Notes: generated by a model from the letters alone, not told the origin. 64,000 nt of DNA from Paraburkholderia fungorum (GCF_902833645.1 NZ_CADFGE010000009.1:124001-188000); one strand, 5' to 3'. Shown: positions 52,840 through 61,299, counted from the first letter of the stretch. A program made the numbers and translations.

Positions 52840-52866
52840 TATAGTTTCTCCAGCCGTTCAGTCGGC
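52840..52866 (+). promoter_or_regulatory. regulon promoter with start-site hairpin
   Basis: TATAGT (52840-52845), 7 nt, GCCG-N6-CGGC (52853-52866). Drives 52978. Confidence 0.75.
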
Positions 52867-52921
52867 AATCATCCTCAGGGTCCGCGCGCCCATCCAAGGC
52901 TCCACCGGGTTATGCCCGGTC

Positions 52922-52971
52922 GAGCGTCTCGCTCTCTCCTTTTCAACCGCCCGTGAACGGGTAGAAAGGAG
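52922..52971 (+). promoter_or_regulatory. SD-sequestering RNA leader
   Basis: GAGCG/CGCTC, CTCCTTTT with AAAGGAG (52965-52971), inner GCCCGT/ACGGGT. ATG at 52978. Confidence 0.85.
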
Positions 52972-52977
52972 AAGCCA

Positions 52978-53343
52978 ATGAACCGCGATCAAGTGCAGCA
53001 AAGCCACGCGAACTGGTTCAACCCCGGCAACCTGACGGCGATGGGGCGCAGCAACCTCGAAGCGGCTGGCTTACCGACCGACTTCGAAAGCTGGCTCAAG
53101 TTGGTGGAGGAGAAGACGGGCCAATACGCTAAGCGAACGGCCTTCGCTCGCCACTGGCTCCACGGCCGCACCGCCAACCAGGCGATCGAGCTCGTTGCCG
53201 CAGATGTGGCAGCGGAGGAGATTGCCCAACAAGTGTTCCGTCTGTCCAACGAAGCTGCCCGCAAGATCAATGCACAGCACTTCAAGTTCGGTGCGGCCCA
53301 TATCGCGGAATGCGTTGCGGTCCGGGTCGAGCAGAGCATCTGA
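52978..53343 (+). CDS. unknown MNRD-type protein
   Basis: 121 aa, helical, with a conserved-looking HFKFGAAHIAECVAVR end. Functional guess not possible. Followed by 53358 after 14 nt. Confidence 0.73.
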   Translation: MNRDQVQQSHANWFNPGNLTAMGRSNLEAAGLPTDFESWLKLVEEKTGQYAKRTAFARHWLHGRTANQAIELVAADVAAEEIAQQVFRLSNEAARKINAQHFKFGAAHIAECVAVRVEQSI

Positions 53344-53357
53344 TCAGGAGGACAGGC

Positions 53358-53519
53358 ATGGTCACCGCCAGTTGGGTCATCCGCGAGAAGGGTAACAAGC
53401 ATGTCATCTGCGAGACTTTCGACAAGCGCCTGGTTGAGAGGCTGAACACCGCGAAGTACGAAGCGGTGCCGATCCTCGAATACCTGGGCGAGTTCAACGC
53501 CAGCGCACGTAACCAATGA
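53358..53519 (+). CDS. small unknown protein
   Basis: 53 aa; AGGAGGAC upstream. Mixed alpha/beta (WVIREKGNKHVICETFDKRL), resembling small phage or plasmid proteins. Probably cotranscribed with 52978. Confidence 0.6.
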   Translation: MVTASWVIREKGNKHVICETFDKRLVERLNTAKYEAVPILEYLGEFNASARNQ

Positions 53520-53582
53520 AGTTCGGCCCGCTGCGCATTCCGTCTGGAATGCCGGCGGCGCCAACCTGTGAAAGGCCCGTGA

Positions 53583-53609
53583 TATAGTGCGGCGAGCCGT
53601 TCAGTCGGC
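53583..53609 (+). promoter_or_regulatory. regulon promoter with start-site hairpin
   Basis: TATAGT (53583-53588), 7 nt, GCCG-N6-CGGC (53596-53609). Confidence 0.75.
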
Positions 53610-53680
53610 AGAAACAAGCACAGTTAAGACGCACCACCGGAATACCGCAAAGCCGCTTTGCCGGGTCACACGATTCCGCA

Positions 53681-53730
53681 GAGCGCCAGGCTCTCTCCTT
53701 TACAAATCGCCTGATTCAGGCACAGAGGAG
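53681..53730 (+). promoter_or_regulatory. SD-sequestering RNA leader
   Basis: GAGC/GCTC, CTCCTTTA opposite AGAGGAG, inner GCCTG/CAGGC. ATG at 53737. Confidence 0.8.
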
Positions 53731-53736
53731 AAACGC

Positions 53737-54195
53737 ATGAACAGCAAGAAATCCATGGACAAGAACTGGGAACGCATTGGCGAGGTTCCGGTCGACAGCG
53801 GGCAAGTGATGCTCGTCGATCCGACCTACATCGACAGCAACTGGCAGGACAAGCCGTTCGAGGACATCCGCCAATATCGCCACAAGGAGTCCGGAAAGGT
53901 GCTTCAGTACCGTAAGGACTTCCCGCACTACGAGGCGGTGATCCAGGAGTTCGGTCAGACCATGAACCAGTTGAACGCGACTGGTGAATGGGATCTGCTC
54001 GAGCAGCCGGTACCGAACGAGTTGAGCTACAACGCCGCCTGCCGAGCGACCGGACAACAAGCCCGTGGTGGCGCGTTCGGCGGTCTCGCAACGGCTGTGG
54101 GTACGGCCTATGGCGATGGCGAGTATCCGGTGTTCGTTCAGCGCGACGAGTACGGACGTATCCTGCGCGTGATGATCGACTTCACCGAACAGTAA
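53737..54195 (+). CDS. DUF4241-like protein
   Basis: 152 aa (MNSK...). The pattern GQVMLVDPTYI near the start and YGDGEYPVFVQRDEYGRILR near the end resembles DUF4241-type proteins, which have no settled function. Single-gene unit under its own promoter and leader. Confidence 0.6.
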   Translation: MNSKKSMDKNWERIGEVPVDSGQVMLVDPTYIDSNWQDKPFEDIRQYRHKESGKVLQYRKDFPHYEAVIQEFGQTMNQLNATGEWDLLEQPVPNELSYNAACRATGQQARGGAFGGLATAVGTAYGDGEYPVFVQRDEYGRILRVMIDFTEQ

Positions 54196-54274
54196 CGACG
54201 GTAGTATCGCAACCTGACCCGCCGAACGCTCCCATCTGGGGCGTCGGCGGTGTCGACATCCAGTATCCATATGG

Positions 54275-54301
54275 TATATTCAATTCAGCCGTTAGATCGG
54301 C
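54275..54301 (+). promoter_or_regulatory. regulon promoter with start-site hairpin
   Basis: TATATT (54275-54280), 7 nt, GCCG-N6-CGGC (54288-54301). Drives 54428 to about 58177. Confidence 0.75.
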
Positions 54302-54372
54302 ATTTCTCTCAGGCGCTTGCCGCCACCTCCGCGTCTCAGTGTAATCGCTTCGCCGGGCATGCCAGCCCCGCC

Positions 54373-54421
54373 GAGCCCTTGGCTCTCTCCTTTATCAACC
54401 ACCCGTCAGGGTACGAAGGAG
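54373..54421 (+). promoter_or_regulatory. SD-sequestering RNA leader
   Basis: GAGCC/GGCTC, CTCCTTT with AAGGAG (54416-54421), inner ACCC/GGGT. ATG at 54428. Confidence 0.82.
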
Positions 54422-54427
54422 AAACGC

Positions 54428-54697
54428 ATGAACCGCAATATCCAGAGCAACACAGAGCAGCCTAAAACGCACCTGCAGATGCTACAGGATGTCGTCGCGG
54501 CCCAAGTTCGCCTGTGGGATGCCCTCCGCGTGCTGGAGAAGGCCACTGCGCCGGACGGCGACTATTCCGACAAAGCGAACGACGAGGTCATTGAATACGT
54601 CAAATCGCTCGCGGTAGGCCTCGACGGTGCTGACGAAGCGTATACGCGCGTAATCGACGAGCATTTGAAAAAGGCACTTTCCCTCTCAAGCCATTAA
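54428..54697 (+). CDS. unknown MNRN-type protein
   Basis: 89 aa helical protein (HLQMLQDVVAAQVRLWDAL). Function unknown. Confidence 0.7.
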   Translation: MNRNIQSNTEQPKTHLQMLQDVVAAQVRLWDALRVLEKATAPDGDYSDKANDEVIEYVKSLAVGLDGADEAYTRVIDEHLKKALSLSSH

Positions 54698-54768
54698 CCG
54701 TACTGCCTGCCATCCTGATCTACGGATGACAGGCAGCAGTTTGCTCAGCCGGGCGGTATCTCCCCGCC

Positions 54769-54817
54769 GAGCATCCTGCTCGCTCCTCTTTTACAGCCTC
54801 ATATGGGCATCAAGGAG
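54769..54817 (+). promoter_or_regulatory. SD-sequestering RNA leader
   Basis: GAGCA/TGCTC stem (A-T in place of G-C at the fifth pair), CTCC-TCTTT with AAGGAG, inner GCC/GGC. ATG at 54824. Confidence 0.78.
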
Positions 54818-54823
54818 AAGAGC

Positions 54824-55111
54824 ATGAACAGCAACATTGAAACGAACCTGGCGGAGAACGGATCGGAAGTCGCGGAAGAAGAAGGGCGTGCGAGCATCAG
54901 CGTCACGATCGAACTCGACATTCACGACCCCGCCGCCTTCCGCCACGCCGCGTATAAACGCGCGCTGGACGACAATCTCGGGGAAGATGAGGCGAAGGAG
55001 TATCTGGATGCGGAGAAGACGAGTCTCGGGGCATGCGCGATCATGATTCTGGATCCTGGCGTGTCGCCGGATGGCGCGTCCATCGAGAATTCGAGTTCGG
55101 ACGAGCACTAA
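54824..55111 (+). CDS. unknown MNSN-type protein
   Basis: 95 aa, acidic, with a beta strand then helix (SISVTIELDIHDPAAFRHAA). Function unknown. Confidence 0.7.
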   Translation: MNSNIETNLAENGSEVAEEEGRASISVTIELDIHDPAAFRHAAYKRALDDNLGEDEAKEYLDAEKTSLGACAIMILDPGVSPDGASIENSSSDEH

Positions 55112-55214
55112 GCGTCACGCTCCTACGCAAGTTATCAAACCGCAATCACGCTCACCAGCCCCTCCGTGGACTGGTGGGCATCACCTCCTACTCAGCCGGT
55201 CCGGCCGACCCGCT

Positions 55215-55261
55215 GAGCTGTGCTCTCTCCTTTATCAACGCCCGTCTGGGCATCAAAGGAG
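55215..55261 (+). promoter_or_regulatory. SD-sequestering RNA leader
   Basis: GAGC/GCTC, CTCCTTT with AAAGGAG (55255-55261), inner GCCC/GGGC. ATG at 55268. Confidence 0.83.
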
Positions 55262-55267
55262 AACATC

Positions 55268-55825
55268 ATGACCCGCAATCGAATCATCCAGTCGCCGTTC
55301 GCTCACCATGTTAACCATCAGTGGTATTTGAGCAGCCATGCTGTACCGGCTGCCGATACGATCAAGGCCTATCGCGAGCAGGTTCGGCAAGCGTATGGGA
55401 ATCTGCGGGGCGTGAGATTTGCCGCGCAAGGTATCGATTACTCGCACTTCGTCCTTCAGGGCGGGGTCCTTGATCCGGTGAAGATGAGTCACGACATCGG
55501 CTGCATGTTGAAGTATTGGACGCTCGCGAATCAGCCGATCGGATACCAATATCCGGTTCAGGACTCACCTGTTCAGGTGCGACTCGTGCGTGAGGACGGA
55601 AAGGCGGGTATTCGCCTGCGGCTCTACGATGTGAGGGGATCGAAAGGGATGTTCACTCGTCTCGGTGCCTACGTCAACGAAGATAGCGATTCGAAACATA
55701 CCATCGACATTCCTTTGTCGGAAGACGGGTCGCTCGAAAAGGCTGTTTTTCGTGCGGTGGAGGATTGTCTCGAGAAAATCGACAGGCTCGAAAAGCGTGC
55801 GGCCGAGCAATTGGCGACCGCGTAA
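55268..55825 (+). CDS. unknown MTRN-type protein
   Basis: 185 aa. Helical N-terminus, then a beta-rich domain with VRLVREDGKAGIRLRLYDVRG and a C-terminal helix. No family recognised. Confidence 0.73.
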   Translation: MTRNRIIQSPFAHHVNHQWYLSSHAVPAADTIKAYREQVRQAYGNLRGVRFAAQGIDYSHFVLQGGVLDPVKMSHDIGCMLKYWTLANQPIGYQYPVQDSPVQVRLVREDGKAGIRLRLYDVRGSKGMFTRLGAYVNEDSDSKHTIDIPLSEDGSLEKAVFRAVEDCLEKIDRLEKRAAEQLATA

Positions 55826-55918
55826 CAGTAGCCGGTATCCAGCAACCAAAGCGCGCTTCGCCGCCCCTTTCTCGGGGGGCGAAGCGGTTGTATGCTCAGC
55901 CAGCCAAGCCGGCCCGCT

Positions 55919-55963
55919 GAGCTCTGCTCGCTCCTTTACCAGCCCATAAGGGCAGAGAAGGAG
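55919..55963 (+). promoter_or_regulatory. SD-sequestering RNA leader
   Basis: GAGC/GCTC, CTCCTTT opposite GAAGGAG (to 55963), inner GCCC/GGGC. ATG at 55969. Confidence 0.82.
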
Positions 55964-55968
55964 AAACC

Positions 55969-57408
55969 ATGAATAGCAAGAAATCGCTTCAGGGCATGGA
56001 GATCCGCAAACTCGGCAGCAACAAAGGCACCCCGCGGCTTTGGATCGAAGGTGCCCAGGCAAGCCGCGCAGGCCTCTTGCCGGGCATGAAAATCAGCATC
56101 ACTCTCGACAACGAGAAATGCATGCTGACGCTCGAAGCCACCGAAAGCGGTGAGCGCGTCGTGTCGAAGAAGACCGTGCGCGATCGTGACGTGCCCGTGA
56201 TCGACATACAGAGCGAAAGCCTCTTGGGCACATTCGTAAAGATGGGCCTCACCGCTGTTCGCATCGTGGTGCAGTTGCGCCGGATCTTCGTGCTCCCGAT
56301 CGCATCGGAAGTGCGGGCGAGGGAGCGGCTCGCTCGTCTGAAGTCGAAGCTGGAGAATAATGAACCGCTGCTTATGGGTTCGTTTTCCTCGGGCATCGGC
56401 ATTCTCGATCGAGCAGCACACACGGGATTGGAAGGCGCGGGCATCCGAACACGGCTGGCAGTGGCAAACGAGATCCGGGAAGACTGCATGGAGCACGCGG
56501 TCGAGCACAATCCGGTCTTCGATGCCCAGACCATCCTCCTGACGGCACCAATGCAGGAGGTAGTGTTCGACAACTGGGTGATGTCACAACTGCCGAAACT
56601 CGATGGACTGGTGATCGGAATCCCGTGCAGCGGGGCATCAAATGCTGGACGCACGAAACGGAAGTTGGAGTTCCCGGAGTCGCATCCCGACGTCGGGCAT
56701 CTCGTCGTGCCGTTTCTCACGGCAGTCGCGCGGACCTCTCCATCCTTCGTTGCAATCGAATGCGTGCCCGGCTGGCTGAACACGGCTTCCGCGGCGATCG
56801 CGCGTTCAATGCTCAGGGATTTTGGGTATGTCGTCCACGAAACCGTGCTCAGCGCGGCCGACTGGAACATGCTCGAGCACCGTGAGCGCATGTGCATTGT
56901 CGCGGTCACGCAGGGAATCGAGTTCTCCTTCGATCTGGTCGAACGGCCCGAGGCTCAGGTTCGCAAGCTGGGAGAGATCATGGATACGGTGGCGCCGGAC
57001 GACAAGTGCTGGTCGCCGCTCACGTATCTGAAGGATAAGCAGGAACGCGACGAGGCGGCAGGCAAGGGGTTCAAGATGACGATCGTCAACGAGAATTCCA
57101 CGAAGGTTCCGACGCTCAACAAGACGCTGGCCAAGCGTCAGAGTACCGGCACCTTCCTGCAGCATCCCGAGAACAAAGACCTTCTCCGCATTCCCACGGT
57201 ACGCGAGCACGCTCGCTGCAAGGGGATCTGGGAGGACCTGGTCGAAGGAGTCACGCAGACGTTCGGACACGAGGTTTGTGGCCAAGCCGTCAGTGTTCCT
57301 CCCTTCGTTTCGGTGTTCGACGCACTCGGCCGATCGCTTCAATCGTTCAAGACAGCCACTTCTATTTCGTTCCCGTCGTTCGTGCGAGCCGAGATGGTCG
57401 CGGCATAA
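55969..57408 (+). CDS. divergent DNA C5-cytosine methyltransferase-like protein
   Basis: 479 aa. Residues 1-130 form an extra N-terminal region with an AbrB-like start (IRKLGSNKGTPRLWIEG). Motif I-like LLMGSFSSGIGILDRAA at 134-150, motif IV-like GIPCSGASNAGR at 217-228 with the PC dipeptide, and VAIECVPGW (E264-C265-V266) where ENV is normal. A QRSTGTFL stretch follows later. It keeps the catalytic Cys but differs at ENV, so activity or target may be altered. Under the SD leader. Confidence 0.75.
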   Translation: MNSKKSLQGMEIRKLGSNKGTPRLWIEGAQASRAGLLPGMKISITLDNEKCMLTLEATESGERVVSKKTVRDRDVPVIDIQSESLLGTFVKMGLTAVRIVVQLRRIFVLPIASEVRARERLARLKSKLENNEPLLMGSFSSGIGILDRAAHTGLEGAGIRTRLAVANEIREDCMEHAVEHNPVFDAQTILLTAPMQEVVFDNWVMSQLPKLDGLVIGIPCSGASNAGRTKRKLEFPESHPDVGHLVVPFLTAVARTSPSFVAIECVPGWLNTASAAIARSMLRDFGYVVHETVLSAADWNMLEHRERMCIVAVTQGIEFSFDLVERPEAQVRKLGEIMDTVAPDDKCWSPLTYLKDKQERDEAAGKGFKMTIVNENSTKVPTLNKTLAKRQSTGTFLQHPENKDLLRIPTVREHARCKGIWEDLVEGVTQTFGHEVCGQAVSVPPFVSVFDALGRSLQSFKTATSISFPSFVRAEMVAA

Positions 57409-57451
57409 GTAATTTTTTAACCCTGGCGGGGCTCGTTCCCCGCTGGGGACG

Positions 57452-57470
57452 CTCCTTGCCTTTTCAGGAG
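57452..57470 (+). promoter_or_regulatory. minimal SD-sequestering hairpin
   Basis: CTCCT pairs with AGGAG across a 9-nt loop; the inner stem of the other leaders is missing. Just upstream lies GGGG-CTCGTT-CCCC. ATG at 57477. Confidence 0.6.
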
Positions 57471-57476
57471 ATCGTT

Positions 57477-57746
57477 ATGATTCACTCGAAAGAAATCCGT
57501 CTGGAAGGTACCCAACGCAGCCCGGCCCGCCTCGTCATCGATGACGGCGATTGCTTCGCACTGGTGTATCTAACCGACCAGGAAAAACACCGTCGCACCG
57601 CGGAAACAGAAGAGCGGGCGCGTCGCCTGGTAGCCTGCTGGAACGCGTGCGTCGGTATGAGCACGGTGGACGTCGAGTCCTGGGCCGCAGAGACCAAGCG
57701 CAAGCGGGCCGCGCTCGAAGCCGACGAAGCCCTTGCGACCACGTAA
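57477..57746 (+). CDS. unknown small protein
   Basis: 89 aa (MIHSKEIRLEGTQRSP...), beta strands then a helix RTAETEERARRLVACWNACVG. In the 54.3-58.2 kb transcript. Unknown. Confidence 0.68.
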   Translation: MIHSKEIRLEGTQRSPARLVIDDGDCFALVYLTDQEKHRRTAETEERARRLVACWNACVGMSTVDVESWAAETKRKRAALEADEALATT

Positions 57747-57837
57747 GCATCAACCTGCAGCATCTCGCCGCTCGTCCCATCGGAGACGGGTGGCGAGCCC
57801 AACCACGCCCATGGTTCGGCCAGGACGACCCCTCGCC

Positions 57838-57885
57838 GAGCACCGGCTCTCTCCTTTTCAGCAGCCCACGCGGGCATCGTAGGAG
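57838..57885 (+). promoter_or_regulatory. SD-sequestering RNA leader
   Basis: GAGC/GCTC, CTCCTTTT with AGGAG (to 57885), inner GCCC/GGGC. ATG at 57893. Confidence 0.8.
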
Positions 57886-57892
57886 ATGCATC

Positions 57893-58177
57893 ATGACAAG
57901 CAACGTCCAAAAGAAAATTGTCCACCGCTACCAGGTTGGCATGCAGGTAGTCGATTCCGGCGGTCGGGTCTTGGGCGACATGACATCCGTCTTCCAGGAA
58001 GGGAATCGGCTTTTTGCAGTCGTCAACGGGGACTACGAAGTCGATCTGACCGGTGCGGCCGAGATCGTCGATCTGTGCGGCACCTTGAGGCAGGCTACAC
58101 CCGCTTTGAAGGACCCGCACATCCGGCTTGGTGCCCTCGCCGGGCGAGCCTACGAACGGGAGATCGACCTCGCATAA
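57893..58177 (+). CDS. unknown MTSN-type protein
   Basis: 94 aa, beta-rich (YQVGMQVVDSGGRVLGDMTSV then LFAVVNGDYEVDLTG). Looks like a small barrel-type domain. Function unknown. Confidence 0.7.
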   Translation: MTSNVQKKIVHRYQVGMQVVDSGGRVLGDMTSVFQEGNRLFAVVNGDYEVDLTGAAEIVDLCGTLRQATPALKDPHIRLGALAGRAYEREIDLA

Positions 58178-58194
58178 CGATCGGCAGCAACCCG

Positions 58195-58240
58195 CGCCCG
58201 CCGCATGCCCGTCTGGACGGCTGGCGGGCGTTTTCGCTTC
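58195..58240 (+). terminator. Rho-independent terminator
   Basis: CGCCCGCC pairs with GGCGGGCG around an inner GCCCGTC/GGACGG hairpin, then TTTTC. Confidence 0.8.
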
Positions 58241-58389
58241 TGTACCAATCGTTCAGCGGCGGCGCGATCGCGCCGATAACGAGGCGTAGAACGCGATTAT
58301 TCGGGTTTGCAATGACCGGAGCCTGTACGACAATGGCTTCACGGTATCGAAGGGCCAGCAGGCCAACAACCACCAAGGAGCGCATCAGC

Positions 58390-58671
58390 ATGGCAGCATT
58401 CGAGAATTTCCTCGACCAGATCAAGGAAGCCGGTATCCAGATCCAGAACGAAGGGGCGCTGACGAAGAAAGCGCGATCCGTACCGGACTGGCCATCGGCC
58501 GTGGCAGAAGCCGCCTTGACCGGCCGCAAGGAGGGGATTCTTTTCGAACGCGTGAAGGCGGACGAGCCGACCGACGAAAGCCTCGCTACGATTCTCAGCG
58601 GCTACAGCTTCACGCCGATCGAAGCACGCGCGGTCATCGACAATACGTTGCTCGCTGGCCAGCGCGCGTAA
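58390..58671 (+). CDS. unknown helical protein
   Basis: 93 aa; AAGGAG upstream, no leader. Helical. First gene of a three-gene run without the regulon leader. Unknown. Confidence 0.6.
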   Translation: MAAFENFLDQIKEAGIQIQNEGALTKKARSVPDWPSAVAEAALTGRKEGILFERVKADEPTDESLATILSGYSFTPIEARAVIDNTLLAGQRA

Positions 58672-58688
58672 GGGGAGGCTTGCATCAT

Positions 58689-59048
58689 ATGCTCGACACT
58701 CGGCGCGTTATCTCGCTCTTCCTCGGCGTCGTCCTCGTCACTGGACTTGGCATCTCCATCGGCCGCCTCGTCGGCAAGAGCGATGGCATCGAATCGCGCC
58801 AGCGGCTTGAGATAGTCTGGCCGGACCTGATGCAGATGCCCGATCAGGATCGCGCGCTGCTCGCCAGCTTGGCGCTGACCTGCCATCTAAAGGACCGCAA
58901 CAAAGACCAGGCGGCTGTGCTCTCGTGCCTCGAGGAAGCGGTCGACGACGAGCACCCGCGGTTCCCGTATGGCATGGACCGCAAGCAGGCACGGGACCGC
59001 TTGAACGATCTGATCCCGCAGCCGCTGCGCACGAAGGCGGCCCGATGA
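58689..59048 (+). CDS. small membrane-anchored protein
   Basis: 119 aa from ATG 58689; a TTG at 58680 lies too close to the GGAGG. One N-terminal hydrophobic helix (about 8-28), then a soluble helical domain with two Cys. Overlaps the next gene by ATGA. Confidence 0.6.
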   Translation: MLDTRRVISLFLGVVLVTGLGISIGRLVGKSDGIESRQRLEIVWPDLMQMPDQDRALLASLALTCHLKDRNKDQAAVLSCLEEAVDDEHPRFPYGMDRKQARDRLNDLIPQPLRTKAAR

Positions 59049-59503
59049 GCGGCATGATGCCGGAAGCGTTCCTGGCGCTCATCTTGCCCAAGACGCTTAC
59101 GTGGGCGAACGAACAGGCGGAGAGGGGGCTGGCGGCCGGCCGTGTGCTGACGTCGGTCGAGCTCGATGATGCGCGGCAGGTAGGGGTGTCGGCTCCGGAT
59201 AAAATCCGGCTCTCGCTCGTCGACGAGGTTCCCATGCCGCACGATCCAATGCTCCGCGAGATCGCAATCCGAACCGGACTGCTCAATGATGACATCGCGG
59301 GACTGACACTGGGCTACGCGATTTTCATCACACCGCGGCATTTCTCTCGGCGCCTGCTGCGGCATGAATGCCGACACGTCTACCAGTACGAGGCGGCCGG
59401 GTCGATCGACCAGTTCATGCAGGAATACCTACGGCAGATCACCACATTTGGCTACCAGACCGCGCCGCTCGAAATCGACGCGATGCAGCACGAGACTGTC
59501 TGA
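59045..59503 (+). CDS. putative zinc-metalloprotease-like protein (HECRH)
   Basis: 152 aa, translationally coupled to the preceding gene (ATGA). Contains RRLLRHECRHVYQYEAAG near residues 98-115. HECRH fits the HExxH zinc motif, and the following Y-E could continue a gluzincin- or DUF4157-like site. No signal peptide. Activity unproven. Confidence 0.55.
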   Translation: MSGMMPEAFLALILPKTLTWANEQAERGLAAGRVLTSVELDDARQVGVSAPDKIRLSLVDEVPMPHDPMLREIAIRTGLLNDDIAGLTLGYAIFITPRHFSRRLLRHECRHVYQYEAAGSIDQFMQEYLRQITTFGYQTAPLEIDAMQHETV

Positions 59504-59510
59504 GCGCTTG

Positions 59511-59867
59511 CTACTCGGACAGGTACTGCGGAAGTGGATAGCGGGTCACGCTAGACGAGCGGCCCGTCGGGCGCGGTGCCGTTACGATGTCGGCGGCCGG
59601 CAACCAGAAGCATCCGCGCTCGAGTTGCTCGAGCACGTCGAAGTGTTCAGACTCGAGCGCCAGACATCCGCCGGCGCGAACACCGTCCACCACGGCAAAC
59701 AACTGCCATTGAGCCGGCCACTGGTCATCACCTTCTATCAAGAAGCGAAGCACGCCGTCGACGCGAACCTCGTACAGCGAGTCCGATACGCGGGTCGAAC
59801 GAACTCGTGAGGCATACGGGCTAGTGCGTGCGACGCGGTTAGGCAGGGACTGGGGAGACTGGTGCAT
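59511..59867 (-). CDS. unknown protein
   Basis: 118 aa from ATG 59867 (GGAG upstream); the longer frame to 60269 overlaps another gene. Beta-rich with VRVDGVLRFLIEGDDQW. Convergent with 59045-59503. Unknown. Confidence 0.55.
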   Translation of the reverse strand: MHQSPQSLPNRVARTSPYASRVRSTRVSDSLYEVRVDGVLRFLIEGDDQWPAQWQLFAVVDGVRAGGCLALESEHFDVLEQLERGCFWLPAADIVTAPRPTGRSSSVTRYPLPQYLSE

Positions 59868-59890
59868 GACGGAAACTCCAGGGGCAGGAA

Positions 59891-59922
59891 CATCTCCAGT
59901 GTCTCCCGGGACACTGGAGATG
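59891..59922. repeat. 13-bp inverted repeat
   Basis: CATCTCCAGTGTC and its perfect complement GACACTGGAGATG flank 6 nt. Lies between 60020 and 59867; may be a terminator stem without a T-tract, or a protein site. Confidence 0.6.
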
Positions 59923-60019
59923 CAAGCCAACGGGCCGACGCCCGCGGAGACGAAGAGAGGGAGCAACGCCTCGCGGCATCCCTCCCTCCTGTTCTTTACG
60001 GCCGAGGCCGTGCAACGCG

Positions 60020-60214
60020 TCAATGACAGTGCTGCGCTATCCGGAGTCCGTCGACCACGCGACGATATTTCTGCAGGCTGTCCAGCACACCCTGCGTCGC
60101 GACCATCAGGGCCTGCGTTTCCGCCTGCATCGCCGGATGACTGTCCTTCAGGCTCTCGTTGAGCGCTCTCATGTAGGCCGTATAACTTTCGATTTGACCG
60201 TCGATCAAGCGCAT
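60020..60214 (-). CDS. small unknown helical protein
   Basis: 64 aa; GGAGGAAGT upstream. Helical (MRLIDGQIESYTAYMRALNE). Its start overlaps the stop of the next gene upstream. Unknown. Confidence 0.6.
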   Translation of the reverse strand: MRLIDGQIESYTAYMRALNESLKDSHPAMQAETQALMVATQGVLDSLQKYRRVVDGLRIAQHCH

Positions 60215-60771
60215 ACTTCCTCCGCCTTCTCGATGTGTTTCTGCCCGACCCTAAGTCCTGCACGTGCAAGAGCAGTATTTACGCGTGCGACGATCTCCGC
60301 ACACAGCGCATCGAGCGCATCCGCGTAGACGAACGGCTCGTTGTCGACCAGGTGCGTCGTCGACTGAAACGCCCAATGCGGCCCGGTCTGCACCCAAAGA
60401 TGCGCCGAGAAGTGCGCGTCCGAGTCTTGCCGGTACCGGCGGACCTTCCTGCCGTCGCGATACTCTGCTGTCGGCATGAAAAGACGGATCTCCGCGTGAA
60501 TCGTTGCCGGATCGCTGCAGCGTTCCTCGCCCGAAACACCAGTCGTTGCCATGCGATCGATGTAGATCGACGCCCCCATGGAAGCGGTTGAGCGCACCGG
60601 ACAACCTTCCCAGAACGACAAGCGGTCATCCGGTATCCGCCAGGCATACCCATCGGGAAGCGTGACGCCGGCCATCAAGATTTTGTCGGCCGTCTTGACC
60701 CGATCGACGATCAGAGCGCCCAACTCCTGCACACTTGCCACTTGCTTTTTGGGTTGCTTGTTGCTGGTCAT
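60205..60771 (-). CDS. unknown MTSN-type protein in leader regulon
   Basis: 188 aa from ATG 60771. Starts MTSNKQPKKQ. N-terminal helix, then a region with a single Cys (GCPVRSTAS) and a second Cys nearby, C-terminal helices EIVARVNTALARAGLRVG. Own promoter and leader on the minus strand. Confidence 0.7.
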   Translation of the reverse strand: MTSNKQPKKQVASVQELGALIVDRVKTADKILMAGVTLPDGYAWRIPDDRLSFWEGCPVRSTASMGASIYIDRMATTGVSGEERCSDPATIHAEIRLFMPTAEYRDGRKVRRYRQDSDAHFSAHLWVQTGPHWAFQSTTHLVDNEPFVYADALDALCAEIVARVNTALARAGLRVGQKHIEKAEEVCA

Positions 60772-60776
60772 GAATT

Positions 60777-60811
60777 CTCCTTTATGCCCGAATGGGGCGG
60801 TTCGAAAGGAG
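60777..60811 (-). promoter_or_regulatory. SD-sequestering RNA leader (minus strand)
   Basis: Minus strand CTCCTTT (60811) pairs with AAAGGAG (to 60777), inner GCCC/GGGC. Precedes ATG 60771. Confidence 0.85.
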
Positions 60812-60950
60812 ATGCCGGGGGGCCTGGGCCGGACGTAGCCCGGCTCAGGTGACATCGCGTCAGACCTGATGGTCAGAGGTGAATGAGGGCGTTCTGGAGT
60901 GCTGGAATGCAATCGAGCTCAGGGCGAGCAGCATTCCGATGAGGTGTGTT

Positions 60951-60977
60951 GCCGATCAAACGGCTGCGTGCATTTTC
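60951..60977 (-). promoter_or_regulatory. regulon promoter with start-site hairpin
   Basis: Minus strand GAAAAT (60977-60972), 7 nt, GCCG-N6-CGGC (60964-60951). Confidence 0.7.
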
Positions 60978-61299
60978 GCAGAGCCGTCCCAGATGGTCAA
61001 CGTGCCATCGTGGCCGGTTGTGGCCAGCGGTGCCTCGCAACAGCGGCTCTGCCATTTCCGCGCGTGGTTGGCATGCTTCGACGAAGGATTGAGCGGACCC
61101 GTGCGCGGAAGCGTAATGCGCAAACACGCGCCACAGCGCCATTGCTTGCCGGGTGGAAGAGCGGGAACCGGTTGGAGAAGAGGGGAGAGGGACGGCATGA
61201 TATTGCGTGAGATAGTCAATCTACGTGTATACGGCAGTTTCGTGAAATGTTTCGGCGGTATGCCCGAAATTTATCCGGTGGCGGCACAAAACGGAAATC
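60978..61299. other. intergenic region, no confident gene
   Basis: About 320 nt. A minus-strand frame (61198 to 60956) reads MPSLSPLLQPVPALPPGKQW then RCGACLRITLP and could be a small zinc-binding protein. It has no ribosome binding site and runs into the promoter at 60951, so I do not call it. Confidence 0.3.

Noticed and set aside
10309..58240. Dispersed repeats read as a CRISPR array
   Set aside because: The repeated leaders are 1-2 kb apart, differ in sequence while keeping pairing, and always precede a start codon; no cas genes are present.
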